Positions 52,665 through 63,472 of a DNA stretch of 64,000 bases are shown in pieces; position 1 is the stretch's first letter, and each line of letters opens with the position of its first letter. Position numbers and translations under genes: made by a program. The notes below the pieces were generated by a model, which worked only from the letters and a program-made list of their open reading frames with translations, was not told the DNA's origin and did no database searches. Origin of the DNA: Crossiella sp. CA-258035 (lineage in GTDB: Bacteria > Actinomycetota > Actinomycetes > Mycobacteriales > Pseudonocardiaceae); contig NZ_CP116413.1 in NCBI RefSeq assembly GCF_030064675.1, positions 1,830,001 to 1,894,000 of the forward strand, read 5' to 3'.

Positions 52665-53651
52665 CTAGGCGACGGCGGTGCGCCGCGGGTCGGTCTCCAC
52701 GAACCCGTCCAGCACCTCGTCGATCTTCTTCAGCAGCTCGGGCTCCAGGGTGACCCCGGCCGCTTTGACGTTCTCCTGGACCTGCTCCGGCCGGGTCGCG
52801 CCGATGATCGCCGAGGCCACGTTCGGGTTCTGCAGGACCCAGGCCACCGCCAGCTGCGCCATGCTCAGCCCGGCCTCCTCGGCCAGCGGCCGCAGGTTCT
52901 GCACCGCGGTGAGCAGGTCATCGCGCAGGAACCGGCTGACAAAGCCGCCGCCCCGCTCATCGGTGGCCCGCGAACCGGCTGGCGGGGCCGCGCCCGGCTG
53001 GTACTTGCCGGTGAGCACGCCCTGCGCGATCGGCGACCAGACGATCTGGCTGAGGCCCTCCCGCTCGGAGGCGGGCACCACCTGGGACTCGATCACCCGC
53101 CACAGCATCGAGTACTGCGGCTGGTTGGACACGAACGGCACGTTCAGCTCACGGGCCAGCGCCGCGCCCCTGCTGATCTGCTCGGCGTTCCACTCCGAGA
53201 CCCCGATGTAGAGCACCTTGCCCTGCCGCACCAGGTCGGCGAAGGCCAGCATGGTCTCCTCCAGCGGCACCGTGGTGTCGAACCGGTGCGCCTGGTACAG
53301 GTCCAGGTAGTCGGTGCCCAGCCGCTTCAGCGAACCGTGCGCCGCCTCCATGATGTGCTTGCGGCCCAGGCCCTTGTCGTTGGGCCCGCCGGGACCGGTC
53401 GGCCAGAAGACCTTGGTGAAGATCTCCAGGCCCTCCCGCCGCTGCCCGGCCAGCGCCCGGCCCAGCACCGACTCCGCGGCCGTGTTGGCGTAGACGTCGG
53501 CGGTGTCGAAGGTGGTGATGCCCGCGTCGAGAGCGGCCCGCACACACGCGTGCGCCTGCTCCTCCTCGACCTGGGAACCGTGGGTGATCCAGTTGCCGTA
53601 CGAGATCTCGCTGACCGACAGGCCGCTGCGACCGAGACGTCGAAACTCCAT
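52665..53651 (-). CDS. Aldo/keto reductase
   Basis: 328 residues, ATG start. TIM-barrel AKR with the catalytic set Asp/Tyr in TFDTADVYANTAAE, Lys in IFTKVFWPTG and His in LDLYQAHRFDTTVPLEE; NADPH-site SPIAQGVLTGKY and GATRPEQVQENVKA. Resembles the AKR12/KvBeta-like group. Substrate unknown; no partner genes in an operon. Confidence 0.94.
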   Translation of the reverse strand: MEFRRLGRSGLSVSEISYGNWITHGSQVEEEQAHACVRAALDAGITTFDTADVYANTAAESVLGRALAGQRREGLEIFTKVFWPTGPGGPNDKGLGRKHIMEAAHGSLKRLGTDYLDLYQAHRFDTTVPLEETMLAFADLVRQGKVLYIGVSEWNAEQISRGAALARELNVPFVSNQPQYSMLWRVIESQVVPASEREGLSQIVWSPIAQGVLTGKYQPGAAPPAGSRATDERGGGFVSRFLRDDLLTAVQNLRPLAEEAGLSMAQLAVAWVLQNPNVASAIIGATRPEQVQENVKAAGVTLEPELLKKIDEVLDGFVETDPRRTAVA

Positions 53652-53704
53652 AACGAAGATCCTAGGCGCGGTTCGTTCGCCCCGCTAAGGAGTTGGCTGA
53701 CTGG

Positions 53705-54340
53705 TCAGACCGCGTCGCCGGGCTTCACCCTTGGCTTGGGCATGCGGAGCTTGCGGATCTGGGTGGCCCTGGTGAAGGCGTACCAGCCAAGGCCGAAGCC
53801 GCGGCTGGTGTCCTGCGGGAAGCGCTCGCGGACCTTCCTGGTCACCAGGCGGCCCAGCACCACGCCTTCGATGATCATCGACAGCAGCATGAACATGCAG
53901 AACAGGCTGGCGTACTGCTTGATCATCGGGGACGGGGTGAGGATGGAGACGAAGACGATGATGGCCAGCGGCATGAACAGGCCCATCAGGTTGCGCCGCG
54001 AGTCCACCAGGTCCCGCACGTACGCCCTGGCCGGGCCGCGGTCGCGGGGCATCAGGTAGGCGTCGTCGCCGGCGTTCATCCGCTCGCGGCGGATGGCCGC
54101 GGCCTTGCGCCGGTCCTCCTTGTTGCCCTTGGCGCGGCGCAGTGCCTCGCGCTGGGTGCGCGGCGGCGGCGGGACCGGTCCGCGCTTGCGCACCTCGGCC
54201 TCACGGCGCTTCGGCGTCGCCCGGCCCTTGCCCGGCGTGCGCGCCTTCTCGCCCTCGATGGGCTCGGCGATCTCGGCCGAGGACGCCTGCTCTTCGGGCG
54301 CCGTGGCTGACTCGGTGCTGTTGCGACGGAGGAACCTCAC
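53705..54340 (-). CDS. DUF3043 membrane protein
   Basis: 211 residues, GTG start VRFLRRNSTESA. A basic disordered head (KGRATPKRREAEVRKRGPVPPPPRTQREALRRAKGN) is followed by DRGPARAYVRDLVDSRRNLMGLFMPLAIIVFVSIL and a second helix YASLFCMFMLLSMIIEGVVLG. Family DUF3043, actinobacterial, equals Rv2206 by position. Divergent from glycerate kinase (49 bp). Confidence 0.93.
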   Translation of the reverse strand: MRFLRRNSTESATAPEEQASSAEIAEPIEGEKARTPGKGRATPKRREAEVRKRGPVPPPPRTQREALRRAKGNKEDRRKAAAIRRERMNAGDDAYLMPRDRGPARAYVRDLVDSRRNLMGLFMPLAIIVFVSILTPSPMIKQYASLFCMFMLLSMIIEGVVLGRLVTRKVRERFPQDTSRGFGLGWYAFTRATQIRKLRMPKPRVKPGDAV

Positions 54341-54389
54341 GCAAACAGGGTAGGGCAGGGGCAAAACGGGCCGAGTACCGTCCGCCGTT

Positions 54390-55526
54390 ATGACGGACAA
54401 CTCAGGGCGAGTGGTGCTCATCGCCCCTGACTGTTTCGGCGGGACCCTCACCGCGAACGAGGCGGCCGAGGCCATCGCCGAGGGGTGGCGGCGGGGTTCG
54501 CCCGCCGACCAGCTCCTCCTTCGTCCGCTCGCCGACGGCGGCCCCGGTTTCGTGGACGTGCTGCACACCGCCCTCGGGGGCGAGCTGCACACGGTCGAGG
54601 TCACCGGGCCGCGCGGCGAGCCGGTGACCGCCGTGTGGCTGGCGCACGAGGGCACCGCATACATCGAGTCCGCGCAGGCGGCGGGACTGCACCTGGTCCC
54701 CAAGGCCGAACGCGCGGCAGGCGCGGCCACCACCCGTGGGGTGGGTGAGCTGCTGCTGGACGCGGTGCGCGCCGGGATGCGCACCGCGGTGGTCGGGCTG
54801 GGCGGCTCGGCCACCACCGACGGCGGCGCGGGCCTGTTCGCCGCGCTGGGCGCGGGGCCGGTGGACGCGCTGGGCGCGCCGCTGCCCGACGGCGGCGCGG
54901 CGCTGGTGGACTGCGCGGGGCTGGCCGGTCGGCCGGACCTGGGTGAGCTGCGGCTGGTCGCCGCCTCCGACGTGGACAACCCGCTGCTCGGCCCGACCGG
55001 CGCGGCGCACGTCTTCGGCCCGCAGAAGGGCGCGAGCCCAGAAGAGGTCGAGCAGTTGGACCAGGCGCTGACCCGCTGGTCGGAGGTGCTGCTGGAGGAG
55101 CTGGACGCCGACGTCGCCGGGCTGGCCGGAGCGGGCGCGGCAGGCGGGCTGGGTGGCGCGCTGCTGGCGCTGGGCGCGACCGTGGACTCCGGCGCGGACC
55201 TGGTCCGGCGGCTCAGCCAGCTGGACGCGGCGCTGGACTCCGCGGGGCTGGTGCTCACCGGCGAGGGCAGCTTCGACTGGCAGTCCCTGCGCGGCAAGCT
55301 GGTCAGTCGGGTGGCCGCGGGCGCGGCCGAGCGCGGGGTGCCCTGCCTGGTGCTCGCCGGTCAGGTGAGCGTGGGCCGCCGCGAGGCCGGCGCGGCCGGG
55401 GTCGAGGAGTCGTACTCGGTCACCGAGCACGTCGGTTCGGTGGCCGAGGCGATGGCCGAACCGGCCGGTGGGCTGAGCGGTCTGGCCGAGCGCGTGGCCG
55501 GCCAGTGGCGGAGCCCACAGAACTAA
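54390..55526 (+). CDS. glxK: Glycerate kinase
   Basis: 378 residues, ATG start. GckA/GarK-type kinase forming phosphoglycerate from glycerate. Motifs: VLIAPDCFGGTLTANEAAEAIAEGWRRG, LLRPLADGGPGFVDVLH, VVGLGGSATTDGGAGLFAALGA, AASDVDNPLLGPTGAAHVFGPQKGASPE and LTGEGSFDWQSLRGKLVSRVA. Matches the position of Rv2205c. Confidence 0.95.
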   Translation: MTDNSGRVVLIAPDCFGGTLTANEAAEAIAEGWRRGSPADQLLLRPLADGGPGFVDVLHTALGGELHTVEVTGPRGEPVTAVWLAHEGTAYIESAQAAGLHLVPKAERAAGAATTRGVGELLLDAVRAGMRTAVVGLGGSATTDGGAGLFAALGAGPVDALGAPLPDGGAALVDCAGLAGRPDLGELRLVAASDVDNPLLGPTGAAHVFGPQKGASPEEVEQLDQALTRWSEVLLEELDADVAGLAGAGAAGGLGGALLALGATVDSGADLVRRLSQLDAALDSAGLVLTGEGSFDWQSLRGKLVSRVAAGAAERGVPCLVLAGQVSVGRREAGAAGVEESYSVTEHVGSVAEAMAEPAGGLSGLAERVAGQWRSPQN

Positions 55527-55630
55527 CGCGGAGACATTGCTGTGCAACCATAGGAGTACGGGAACATCCCGGCTCAGGGCTGCGTTGCAGCTACGGTACG
55601 GGCCCGAGCGCCGACCTCGTAGGGAGAACC

Positions 55631-55993
55631 ATGACCGCCGAGAACACCACGGCGACCGAAGCGCAGACGCACGGCGTCACGCTGACCGACGCCGCTGCCA
55701 GCAAGGCGAAGGCGCTGCTCGACCAGGAGGGTCGAGACGACATGCACCTGCGCATCGCCGTCCAGCCTGGTGGCTGTGCCGGCCTGCGCTACCAGCTGTT
55801 CTTCGACGAGCGGACCCTCGATGGGGACGCCTTCCGTGACTTCGGCGGCCTCAAGGTCGCGGTGGACCGGATGAGCGTGCCCTACGTGGAAGGCGCCGTG
55901 ATCGACTTCGTCGACACCATCGAGAAGCAGGGCTTCACCATCGACAACCCCAACGCCGGTGGCTCCTGCGCCTGTGGTGATTCTTTCCACTAG
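55631..55993 (+). CDS. HesB/IscA family iron-sulfur cluster carrier (ErpA-like)
   Basis: 120 residues, ATG with AGGGAG upstream. A-type carrier that delivers Fe-S clusters. The three conserved Cys are C49 (VQPGGCAGLRYQ), C113 and C115 (GGSCACGDSFH). Rv2204c in order. Followed by a canonical terminator. Confidence 0.96.
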   Translation: MTAENTTATEAQTHGVTLTDAAASKAKALLDQEGRDDMHLRIAVQPGGCAGLRYQLFFDERTLDGDAFRDFGGLKVAVDRMSVPYVEGAVIDFVDTIEKQGFTIDNPNAGGSCACGDSFH

Positions 55994-56024
55994 TTCTGCT
56001 GGTAGCCCAGGGGCGCGAAAAACG

Positions 56025-56053
56025 GGACCGCGGAGTTCTCCGCGGTCCTTTTT
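56025..56053 (+). terminator. Rho-independent terminator after the HesB gene
   Basis: GGACCGCGGAG pairs with CTCCGCGGTCC (56025-56048), followed by TTTTT at 56049-56053. A canonical terminator, rare in this G+C-rich window. Confidence 0.92.
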
Positions 56054-56066
56054 CGTGTCCGCGAGC

Positions 56067-56240
56067 TCAGGCGCCGTAGTCGTCCATATCGCGGACCTGC
56101 GCCGTGCACACCTCGTTGACCTGCCACGATGCCTGGTTCCGCGGCAATGGCAGCAGGTGCTCCGACGAGCGCAGGGCGGGCGGGATCTCGGCGCAGTCGT
56201 CGATCAGCTCAGCCAGGGTGCTGGCGTCCGGAATCGTCAC
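56067..56240 (-). CDS. Short hypothetical protein (57 residues)
   Basis: GTG start; the frame reads VTIPDASTLAELIDDCAEIPP, continues as a short helical protein (SSEHLLPLPRNQASWQVNEV) and ends RDMDDYGA. Codon third positions are strongly G+C, as in real genes here, and the frame fills the gap between the HesB terminator and the kinase promoter. No clear ribosome site. No family recognised. Confidence 0.6.
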   Translation of the reverse strand: MTIPDASTLAELIDDCAEIPPALRSSEHLLPLPRNQASWQVNEVCTAQVRDMDDYGA

Positions 56241-56357
56241 ATCGAGGACGTTAGGACCGCTGATTGATGTGCGACAGCCTTACCACCAAGTAGTCTTCGG
56301 CTCCGGCCGTCTGCGACCGGAATGGGTGACGATGGCCTACCAGCAGTCGTCTCATAG

Positions 56358-58139
<1,782 letters not shown>

Positions 58140-58140
<1 letters not shown>

Positions 58141-58424
58141 CAGCCGCCCGCCACGGAGGGGATCACCTGGATCTCCGCGCCAGGGGGCAGCGGGGTGTCC
58201 GGGCCGTTGAGCCTGCGGCACTCCTCGCCGTTGACGTAGAAGTTCACGTAGCGGCGCAGCGTGCCCTGCTCGGTGCGCAGCCGCCGGTTCAGCGCCGGGT
58301 GGTCCGCGGCCAGCACGTCCAGCGCGCCGCCGAGGGTCGTCTGCTCCGGCAGGTCGAGCTCGAGGGTGGCGGCGCCGCCCGCGCTCGGGCGCAGCACGCC
58401 GGGCACCAGCACGGTGACACGCAT
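58140..58424 (-). CDS. MoaD/ThiS-family ubiquitin-like sulfur carrier
   Basis: 94 residues, ATG start. Reads MRVTVLVPGVLRPSAGGAATLELDLPEQTTLGGALDVLAADHPALNRRL.., and ends IQVIPSVAGG: a beta-grasp protein with the C-terminal Gly-Gly that is adenylylated and thiocarboxylated in MoaD/ThiS. No MoaE or ThiG is nearby. It is five bases after the BNR-repeat gene and overlaps the decayed gene's ATG. A pairing of MoaD-like and BNR-repeat genes is one I recall from other actinomycetes. Confidence 0.92.
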
Positions 58425-58429
58425 CGGGC

Positions 58430-59557
58430 TCACCGCCGGATCACGGCCGCGCGCACGCTCAGCACGTCCGGCAGGTGCTCGATGATCCGCTGCCAGCTGC
58501 CGCCCTCGTCCCGGCTGGCGTAGACCTCGCCGGAGCGGGAGCCGAAGTACACCCCGGGCACGTCCGCGTCGTCCACGCACAGCGCGTCCCGCAGCACCGT
58601 GGTCCAGAAGTTCTGCTGCGGCAGGCCCTTGGTCAGCGCGGTCCAGCTGTCGCCGGAGTCCTCGCTGCGGTACACCCGGCAGGCCCCGTCCGGCGGGAAC
58701 CGGTTGGCGTCGGCGGTGAGCGGGAAGCCGTAGACCACCTCCGGCCGGTGCGGGTGCACCGCGATCGGGAAGCCGAAGTCGCTGGGCAGCCCGTCGGCGA
58801 TGGAGGTCCAGTGCGCGCCGCCGTCCTCGCTGCGGTACACGCCGTGGTGGTTCTGCAGGAACAGCCGGTCCGGCTCGGCGGGGTTGCGGGCGATCTTGTG
58901 CACGCACTGGCCGAACTCCGGGTACGGGTCGGGCAGGAAGTAGGCCTTGATGCCGGAGTTGCTCGGCGACCAGTTGGTCCCGCCGTCCTCGGTGCGGTAC
59001 ACCCCGCCGGTGGACATGGCCACGGTGACCTGCGCCCGGTCGGTCGGGTGCGGCAGGATCGAGTGCACCGCCTGCCCGCCGTAGCCCGCGCCCCACTGCT
59101 CGCGGTGCGGGTGGTCCCACAGCCCCCGCACCATGTCGTAGGTGCGCCCGCCGTCGGTGGACCGGAACAGCGCCGAGGGCTGGGTGCCCGCGTAGACCAC
59201 CTCCGGCTGGTCCGCCGGCCCCGCGGCCAGCTGCCAGACCCGCTCCAGCGAGGTCCCGGTGTCCTCGGGGAAGGCCACCGGCGGGTGGTCCGGCTCCTGC
59301 CAGCTGGCGCCGAGGTCGTCGCTGGTGGCCACACTGGGCCCGAAGTGCTCGCTGGCCACGCCGGCCAGCAGGCGGGGCGGGTCCCGGCGGGTGTCCACGG
59401 CCACCGCGTAGACCTCGGTCATCGCGTGGTGCGGCCCGGACCAGGTCCAGTCCACCCGGTCGTTCTCGCTGGTGGCCAGCCACAGCCCCTTGCGGGTGCC
59501 GACGGCGAGCACCACCTGTTCCTCAGGCACGGCGTCCTCCGAAGTGATGTGGGTCAC
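58430..59557 (-). CDS. BNR/sialidase-like beta-propeller protein
   Basis: 375 residues, ATG start. No signal peptide is seen, so it is probably cytoplasmic. At least six Asp-box motifs (S/T-x-D-x-G-x-x-W) recur at regular spacing: SDDLGASW, STDGGRTY, TEDGGTNW, SEDGGAHW, SEDSGDSW, SRDEGGSW. That implies a six- or seven-bladed propeller. Sialidase catalytic Arg triad is not apparent, so enzymatic sialidase activity is doubtful. In an operon with the MoaD/ThiS-like carrier; a joint but unknown role is inferred. Confidence 0.9.
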   Translation of the reverse strand: MTHITSEDAVPEEQVVLAVGTRKGLWLATSENDRVDWTWSGPHHAMTEVYAVAVDTRRDPPRLLAGVASEHFGPSVATSDDLGASWQEPDHPPVAFPEDTGTSLERVWQLAAGPADQPEVVYAGTQPSALFRSTDGGRTYDMVRGLWDHPHREQWGAGYGGQAVHSILPHPTDRAQVTVAMSTGGVYRTEDGGTNWSPSNSGIKAYFLPDPYPEFGQCVHKIARNPAEPDRLFLQNHHGVYRSEDGGAHWTSIADGLPSDFGFPIAVHPHRPEVVYGFPLTADANRFPPDGACRVYRSEDSGDSWTALTKGLPQQNFWTTVLRDALCVDDADVPGVYFGSRSGEVYASRDEGGSWQRIIEHLPDVLSVRAAVIRR

Positions 59558-59621
59558 TGACGGATCGGAGGCTACGCGGACCCACCGACAATCTCGCGGC
59601 GACGGAATCGGGCTCGTCGGG

Positions 59622-59910
59622 TCAGGGCCCCTGGGTCAAGCGGATGAGCCCTGCTTCGGTGGGGCGGAAGCCGCAGGCGTCGAGGTAGAAGCGCCGCAAC
59701 CGCGGCTCGAAGTCCACGTGCAGCCATTCGCAGCCCGCCACCCGCGCCCGCTCCGGCCCGCACCGTCCCTGGCGCCCACCCAGCCGAGGCTGTGCCGCTT
59801 GACCCGGTGCCACCAGCCGGCCTCGGCCTGGCCTCCGTGCGACTGGACGAGATCGGTCATCTCCTCGTCGGAGATGGGATCCCGCCAGCCGCAGGAGATC
59901 GTCGCGGTCA
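59622..59910 (-). pseudogene. Remnant of a GNAT acetyltransferase gene with central deletion
   Basis: After asnB the minus strand reads TATISCGWRDPISDEEMTDLVQSHGGQAEAGWWHRVKRHSLGWVGARD, a GNAT N-terminus. It then shifts frame into ARVAGCEWLHVDFEPRLRRFYLDACGFRPTEAGLIRLTQGP, a GNAT C-terminus. The acetyl-CoA binding centre is missing and no good start codon remains. The rest of the 59558-59907 gap shows nothing else. Confidence 0.8.
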
Positions 59911-61833
59911 GAGCTTGACCGGGTAGTGCGGTTCCGGGACCTGCACCGTGATGCGGCGTTCCACGAAGATGCCGTGCCACAGCATGAACACCAGCAGCGC
60001 CCAGATCCGGCGGCTGTGGTCGAGCAGGCCGGAGCGGTGTTCCTCCAGGATGCGCAGCACCGCGTTCTTGTTGATCAGGTCGTCGGTGAGGGACTGGTGC
60101 ACGATGTCGCGGGCCCAGTCGTGCATCTCGTCCTTGAGCCAGTGCCGGACCGGGACCGGGAAGCCCAGCTTGCGCCGGTTGAGCACGTGCGCGGGCACGA
60201 TGCCGTGCATGGCCTGGCGCAGGGCGAACTTGGTGGTCTCCCTGGTGATCTTCTGGTCCTGCGGGATGCGCGCGGCCACCCGGAAGACCTCGGGGTCCAG
60301 GAACGGCACCCGCAGCTCCAGCGAGTTGGCCATGGTCATCTTGTCCGCCTTGACCAGGATGTCGCCGCGCAGCCAGGTGAACAGGTCGATGTGCTGCATC
60401 CGGGTGACCGGGTCCCAGGCCAGCGAGTCGCGGTACCAGCGGGCGGTCACGTCGGTGTGCGAGATGCGCGGGTCGTGCGTGCGCAGCACCTGCTGGATCT
60501 GGTCGTCGCGGAAGATGCGCGCGTTGCCGTAGTAGCGGTCCTCCAGGGCCAGCGCGCCCCGGCGGAGCAGGTCCTTGCCGCGCACGCCCTCCGGGATGCG
60601 GCTGGAGACCTTGCCCATGACCGAGCGCAGCGCGCCGGGCACCTTCTCGAACGGGGCCAGCGACAGCGGCTCGCGGTAGATCGTGTAGCCGCCGAAGAGC
60701 TCGTCCGCGCCCTCGCCGGAGAGCACCACCTTCACGTGCTGGCGGGCCTCGCGGGCGATGAACCACAGCGGCACCAGCGCCGGGTCGGCCACCGGGTCGT
60801 CCAGGTACCAGGTGATCAGCGGCAGGGCCTGCATCATCTCCTCCGCGGAGACGGTGCGGACCACGTGCTTGACCCCGATCGCGGCCGCGGACTCCGCGGC
60901 CACGTCCACCTCGGAGTAGCCGGTGCGCTCGAACCCGGTGGTGAAGGTGATCAGGTCCGGGTTGTGCTCCTTGGCCAGCGCGGCGATCGCGGTGGAGTCG
61001 ATGCCGCCGGAGAGGAAGGCGCCCACGGTCACGTCGGCGCGCATGTGCTTGGCCACCGAGTCGCGCATGACGCCCGCGATGTCCCGGTACAGCTGACCGG
61101 CCTCGGAGCTGGTGGTGATCGGGCGCGGGGCGAAGGTCGGCTGGAAGTACCGCTCGGTCACCACCTGGCCGCCGGGGGAGACGGTGAAGGAGGTGCCGGA
61201 CTCGATCCGGCGGATCGTGGTGTGCAGCGTCTCCGGCTCCGGCACGTACTGCAGGATCAGGTAGTGCTGCAGCGCGGCCTGGTCCAGCTTGGGCGAGAGG
61301 CCCAGCGCAGGGGCCAGGTCGAGCAGGCTCTTCTTCTCGCTGGCGAAGGCCACCCCGCCCGGACCGGCCGCGTAGAACAGCGGCTTGATGCCGAAGGGGT
61401 CCCGCGCGCCGAAGACGACCCGCTTCTCCGCGTCCCAGATCATGAAGGCGAACATGCCGCGCAGGCGGCCGACCATGGACGGGCCGAGGTGGTGGTACGC
61501 GGCCACGATGGCCTCGGTGTCGCCGTCGGTGGCGAACTCCGCGCCGAACTTGTCCCGCAGCTCCGCGCGCAGCTCCAGGTAGTTGTAGATCTCGCCGTTG
61601 AACAGGATCGTGTAGCGCCCGTTCGCGTAGTGCAACGGCTGGTGGGAACGCTCCACGTCGATGATCGACAGCCGGTTGAAGCCGAAGACCACGTCGTTGT
61701 TGTGCCAGGTGTCACTCTCGTCGGGACCACGGTGGCGCTGGCACTGGAGCGCCCTCGCAACGCTGCCGACAGCCGTGCCGATGTTCGCGTTGTTGTTCTG
61801 GGCGGAACACACCAGTCCAAGCAGGCCGCACAC
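59908..61833 (-). CDS. asnB: Asparagine synthase (glutamine-hydrolysing)
   Basis: 641 residues from GTG 61833, which leaves Cys2 (V-CGLLGLV) as the N-terminal glutaminase nucleophile after processing. Ntn domain: RHRGPDESDTW, NGEIYNY, ATDGDTEAIV, FGARDPFGIKPL. Synthetase domain: PP-loop AFLSGGIDSTAIAALA near 276, SGEGADELFGGY, and KADKMTMANSLELRVPFLDP. Family length normal. Equivalent to Rv2201. Divergent from ctaC. Confidence 0.96.
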   Translation of the reverse strand: MCGLLGLVCSAQNNNANIGTAVGSVARALQCQRHRGPDESDTWHNNDVVFGFNRLSIIDVERSHQPLHYANGRYTILFNGEIYNYLELRAELRDKFGAEFATDGDTEAIVAAYHHLGPSMVGRLRGMFAFMIWDAEKRVVFGARDPFGIKPLFYAAGPGGVAFASEKKSLLDLAPALGLSPKLDQAALQHYLILQYVPEPETLHTTIRRIESGTSFTVSPGGQVVTERYFQPTFAPRPITTSSEAGQLYRDIAGVMRDSVAKHMRADVTVGAFLSGGIDSTAIAALAKEHNPDLITFTTGFERTGYSEVDVAAESAAAIGVKHVVRTVSAEEMMQALPLITWYLDDPVADPALVPLWFIAREARQHVKVVLSGEGADELFGGYTIYREPLSLAPFEKVPGALRSVMGKVSSRIPEGVRGKDLLRRGALALEDRYYGNARIFRDDQIQQVLRTHDPRISHTDVTARWYRDSLAWDPVTRMQHIDLFTWLRGDILVKADKMTMANSLELRVPFLDPEVFRVAARIPQDQKITRETTKFALRQAMHGIVPAHVLNRRKLGFPVPVRHWLKDEMHDWARDIVHQSLTDDLINKNAVLRILEEHRSGLLDHSRRIWALLVFMLWHGIFVERRITVQVPEPHYPVKL

Positions 61834-62030
61834 GCTTCTCGCGCACCTCTCATGTCGACGACGTCGGCGCCCAGTATGCCCGCCGACACGCACGTGTTCG
61901 GCTCACCCCGAACGGGTAGGCAGGCTAGTGCTGGGCTAGAGTCCCGAACTGATTGCGACGGCAGGTCAACCGCGCTGGTGCGCGGGCGGCCGGGACCGTT
62001 TTCCAGCCTGTCACGAGGAGGCAGCGAGCA

Positions 62031-62957
62031 GTGGGCCGCAAGGAGGGCAACCGGGCAGCGCGGCTGGCCAAGGTCACCGGCCTGGTCAGCCTGGTGGGCG
62101 TCGCGGCCAGCGGCTGCTCCGCCGAGGAAGTGCTGCGTTTCGGGTGGCCGAAGGGGGTAACCCCGCAGGCCGAGGCGATGCGTCAGCTGTGGACCTGGTC
62201 CGTGATCGCCGCGCTGGTCGTCGGCGTGATCGTGTGGGCGCTGATCTTCTGGTCGATCATCTTCCACCGGAAGAAGTCCGAGGAGTTCCCGCGCCAGTTC
62301 CAGTACAACGGGCCGCTGGAGTTCGTGCTCATCGGACTCCCGATGGTCATCATCGTGGTGCTGTTCGTCTTCGCCACGCACGCGCAGAACGTGGTCACCA
62401 ACAAGGACAAGACACCGGACGTCAACGTCAAGGTGTGGGCCTTCCAGTGGAACTGGGAGTTCGAGTACCCCGAGTTCAAGACCCCGGACGGCCAGACGGT
62501 CCGGACCACGGGCTCGAGCACCGAGATCCCGCTGCTGGTGCTGCCGGCGACCAAGGAAGTCCGCTACACGATCGAGTCGAAGGACGTCATCCACTCCTTC
62601 TTCGTGCCGGAGTACAACTTCAAGCGGGACACCATCCCGTTCCCGCAGAAGAACAGCCAGGACAACGTCTTCCAGAACTCCATCGACCACGAAGGCGCCT
62701 TCGTCGGCCGCTGCGCCGAGCTGTGCGGCACCTACCACGCGGTGATGAACTTCGAGGTGCGGGCACTCCAGCCGCAGGTCTTCGACCGGTACATGCAGCT
62801 GCGCACCAAGCTGAACCCGGCCACCGGCAAGCCGTACACCGCGGCCGAGGCGCTCACCGAGCTCAAGTGCGGCGAGTGGTGCGCCCCGCAGGCGATCAGG
62901 ACCAAGCCGTTCGACACCAGCCGCACCTCCCGGAAGCCTTCGGGCGGGGACCGGTGA
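62031..62957 (+). CDS. ctaC: Cytochrome c oxidase subunit II
   Basis: 308 residues, GTG with GAGGAGG nine bases upstream. Lipoprotein signal ending AASGC (Cys29 lipid site). Two membrane helices (TWSVIAALVVGVIVWALIFWSIIF and EFVLIGLPMVIIVVLFVFATHAQNVV), then the cupredoxin domain with KVWAFQWNWEFEYP and the CuA site CAELCGTYHAVM (Cys, Cys, His, Met) plus an upstream H in DVIHSFFVPEYN. A C-terminal tail with two Cys (KCGEWCAP) follows. It takes electrons from the bcc complex. Confidence 0.97.
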   Translation: MGRKEGNRAARLAKVTGLVSLVGVAASGCSAEEVLRFGWPKGVTPQAEAMRQLWTWSVIAALVVGVIVWALIFWSIIFHRKKSEEFPRQFQYNGPLEFVLIGLPMVIIVVLFVFATHAQNVVTNKDKTPDVNVKVWAFQWNWEFEYPEFKTPDGQTVRTTGSSTEIPLLVLPATKEVRYTIESKDVIHSFFVPEYNFKRDTIPFPQKNSQDNVFQNSIDHEGAFVGRCAELCGTYHAVMNFEVRALQPQVFDRYMQLRTKLNPATGKPYTAAEALTELKCGEWCAPQAIRTKPFDTSRTSRKPSGGDR

Positions 62958-62997
62958 CCACCCTGGTGAGCAGCGCAGAACTGGAGTTGAGGGAATC

Positions 62998-63399
62998 ATG
63001 AAGGTCGAAGCGCGGATCTTCGAGTTCATCACGATCTTCTGCTTCGTGGCCGCGGTCGTCTACGGCTTCTGGGCCAAGGAGCCGGTGGGCACGGTGGCGC
63101 TGGTCCTCACCGGCGGCCTGACCCTGCTGTGCGGCACCTACTTCCGGTTCATCGCCCGCCGGATCGAGCCCCGCCCCGAGGACGTGGACGACGCCGAGAT
63201 CGCCGACGGCGCCGGCGAGCTGGGCTTCTTCAGCCCGGGCAGCTACTGGCCGGTCGGCCTGGCCGCCGCGGCCGCCTTCACCGGCGTGGCGATGGCCTTC
63301 TTCCACATCTGGCTGATCGTGCTCGGCCTGGTGGCTGTGCTGATCATGGTGGGTGGGCTGCTGTTCGAGTACCACACCGCCGCGCCCAGCCACGACTGA
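62998..63399 (+). CDS. ctaF: Actinobacterial cytochrome c oxidase subunit IV
   Basis: 133 residues, ATG with GGAGTTGAGGGAATC upstream. Four membrane segments (FEFITIFCFVAAVVYGFWA, TVALVLTGGLTLLCGTYFRF, YWPVGLAAAAAFTGVAMAFFHIWLIV, LGLVAVLIMVGGLLFEY), with the loop RRIEPRPEDVDDAEIADGAGELGFFSPGSYWP diagnostic of CtaF. Forms part of the bcc-aa3 supercomplex; operon with ctaC. Confidence 0.97.
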   Translation: MKVEARIFEFITIFCFVAAVVYGFWAKEPVGTVALVLTGGLTLLCGTYFRFIARRIEPRPEDVDDAEIADGAGELGFFSPGSYWPVGLAAAAAFTGVAMAFFHIWLIVLGLVAVLIMVGGLLFEYHTAAPSHD

Positions 63400-63416
63400 G
63401 CGTTTCCGCATCGCCG

Positions 63417-63451
63417 ACGGCGGGCGTTCCCCTGGTGGGGGCGCCCGCCGT
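63417..63451 (+). terminator. Terminator hairpin after ctaF
   Basis: ACGGCGGGCG (63417-63426) pairs with CGCCCGCCGT (63442-63451), extended inside by CCCC-TGGT-GGGG. It begins 17 bp after the ctaF stop. No T-tract. Confidence 0.85.
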
Positions 63452-63472
63452 TCGCGTTGGGGGAGGAGCTGG

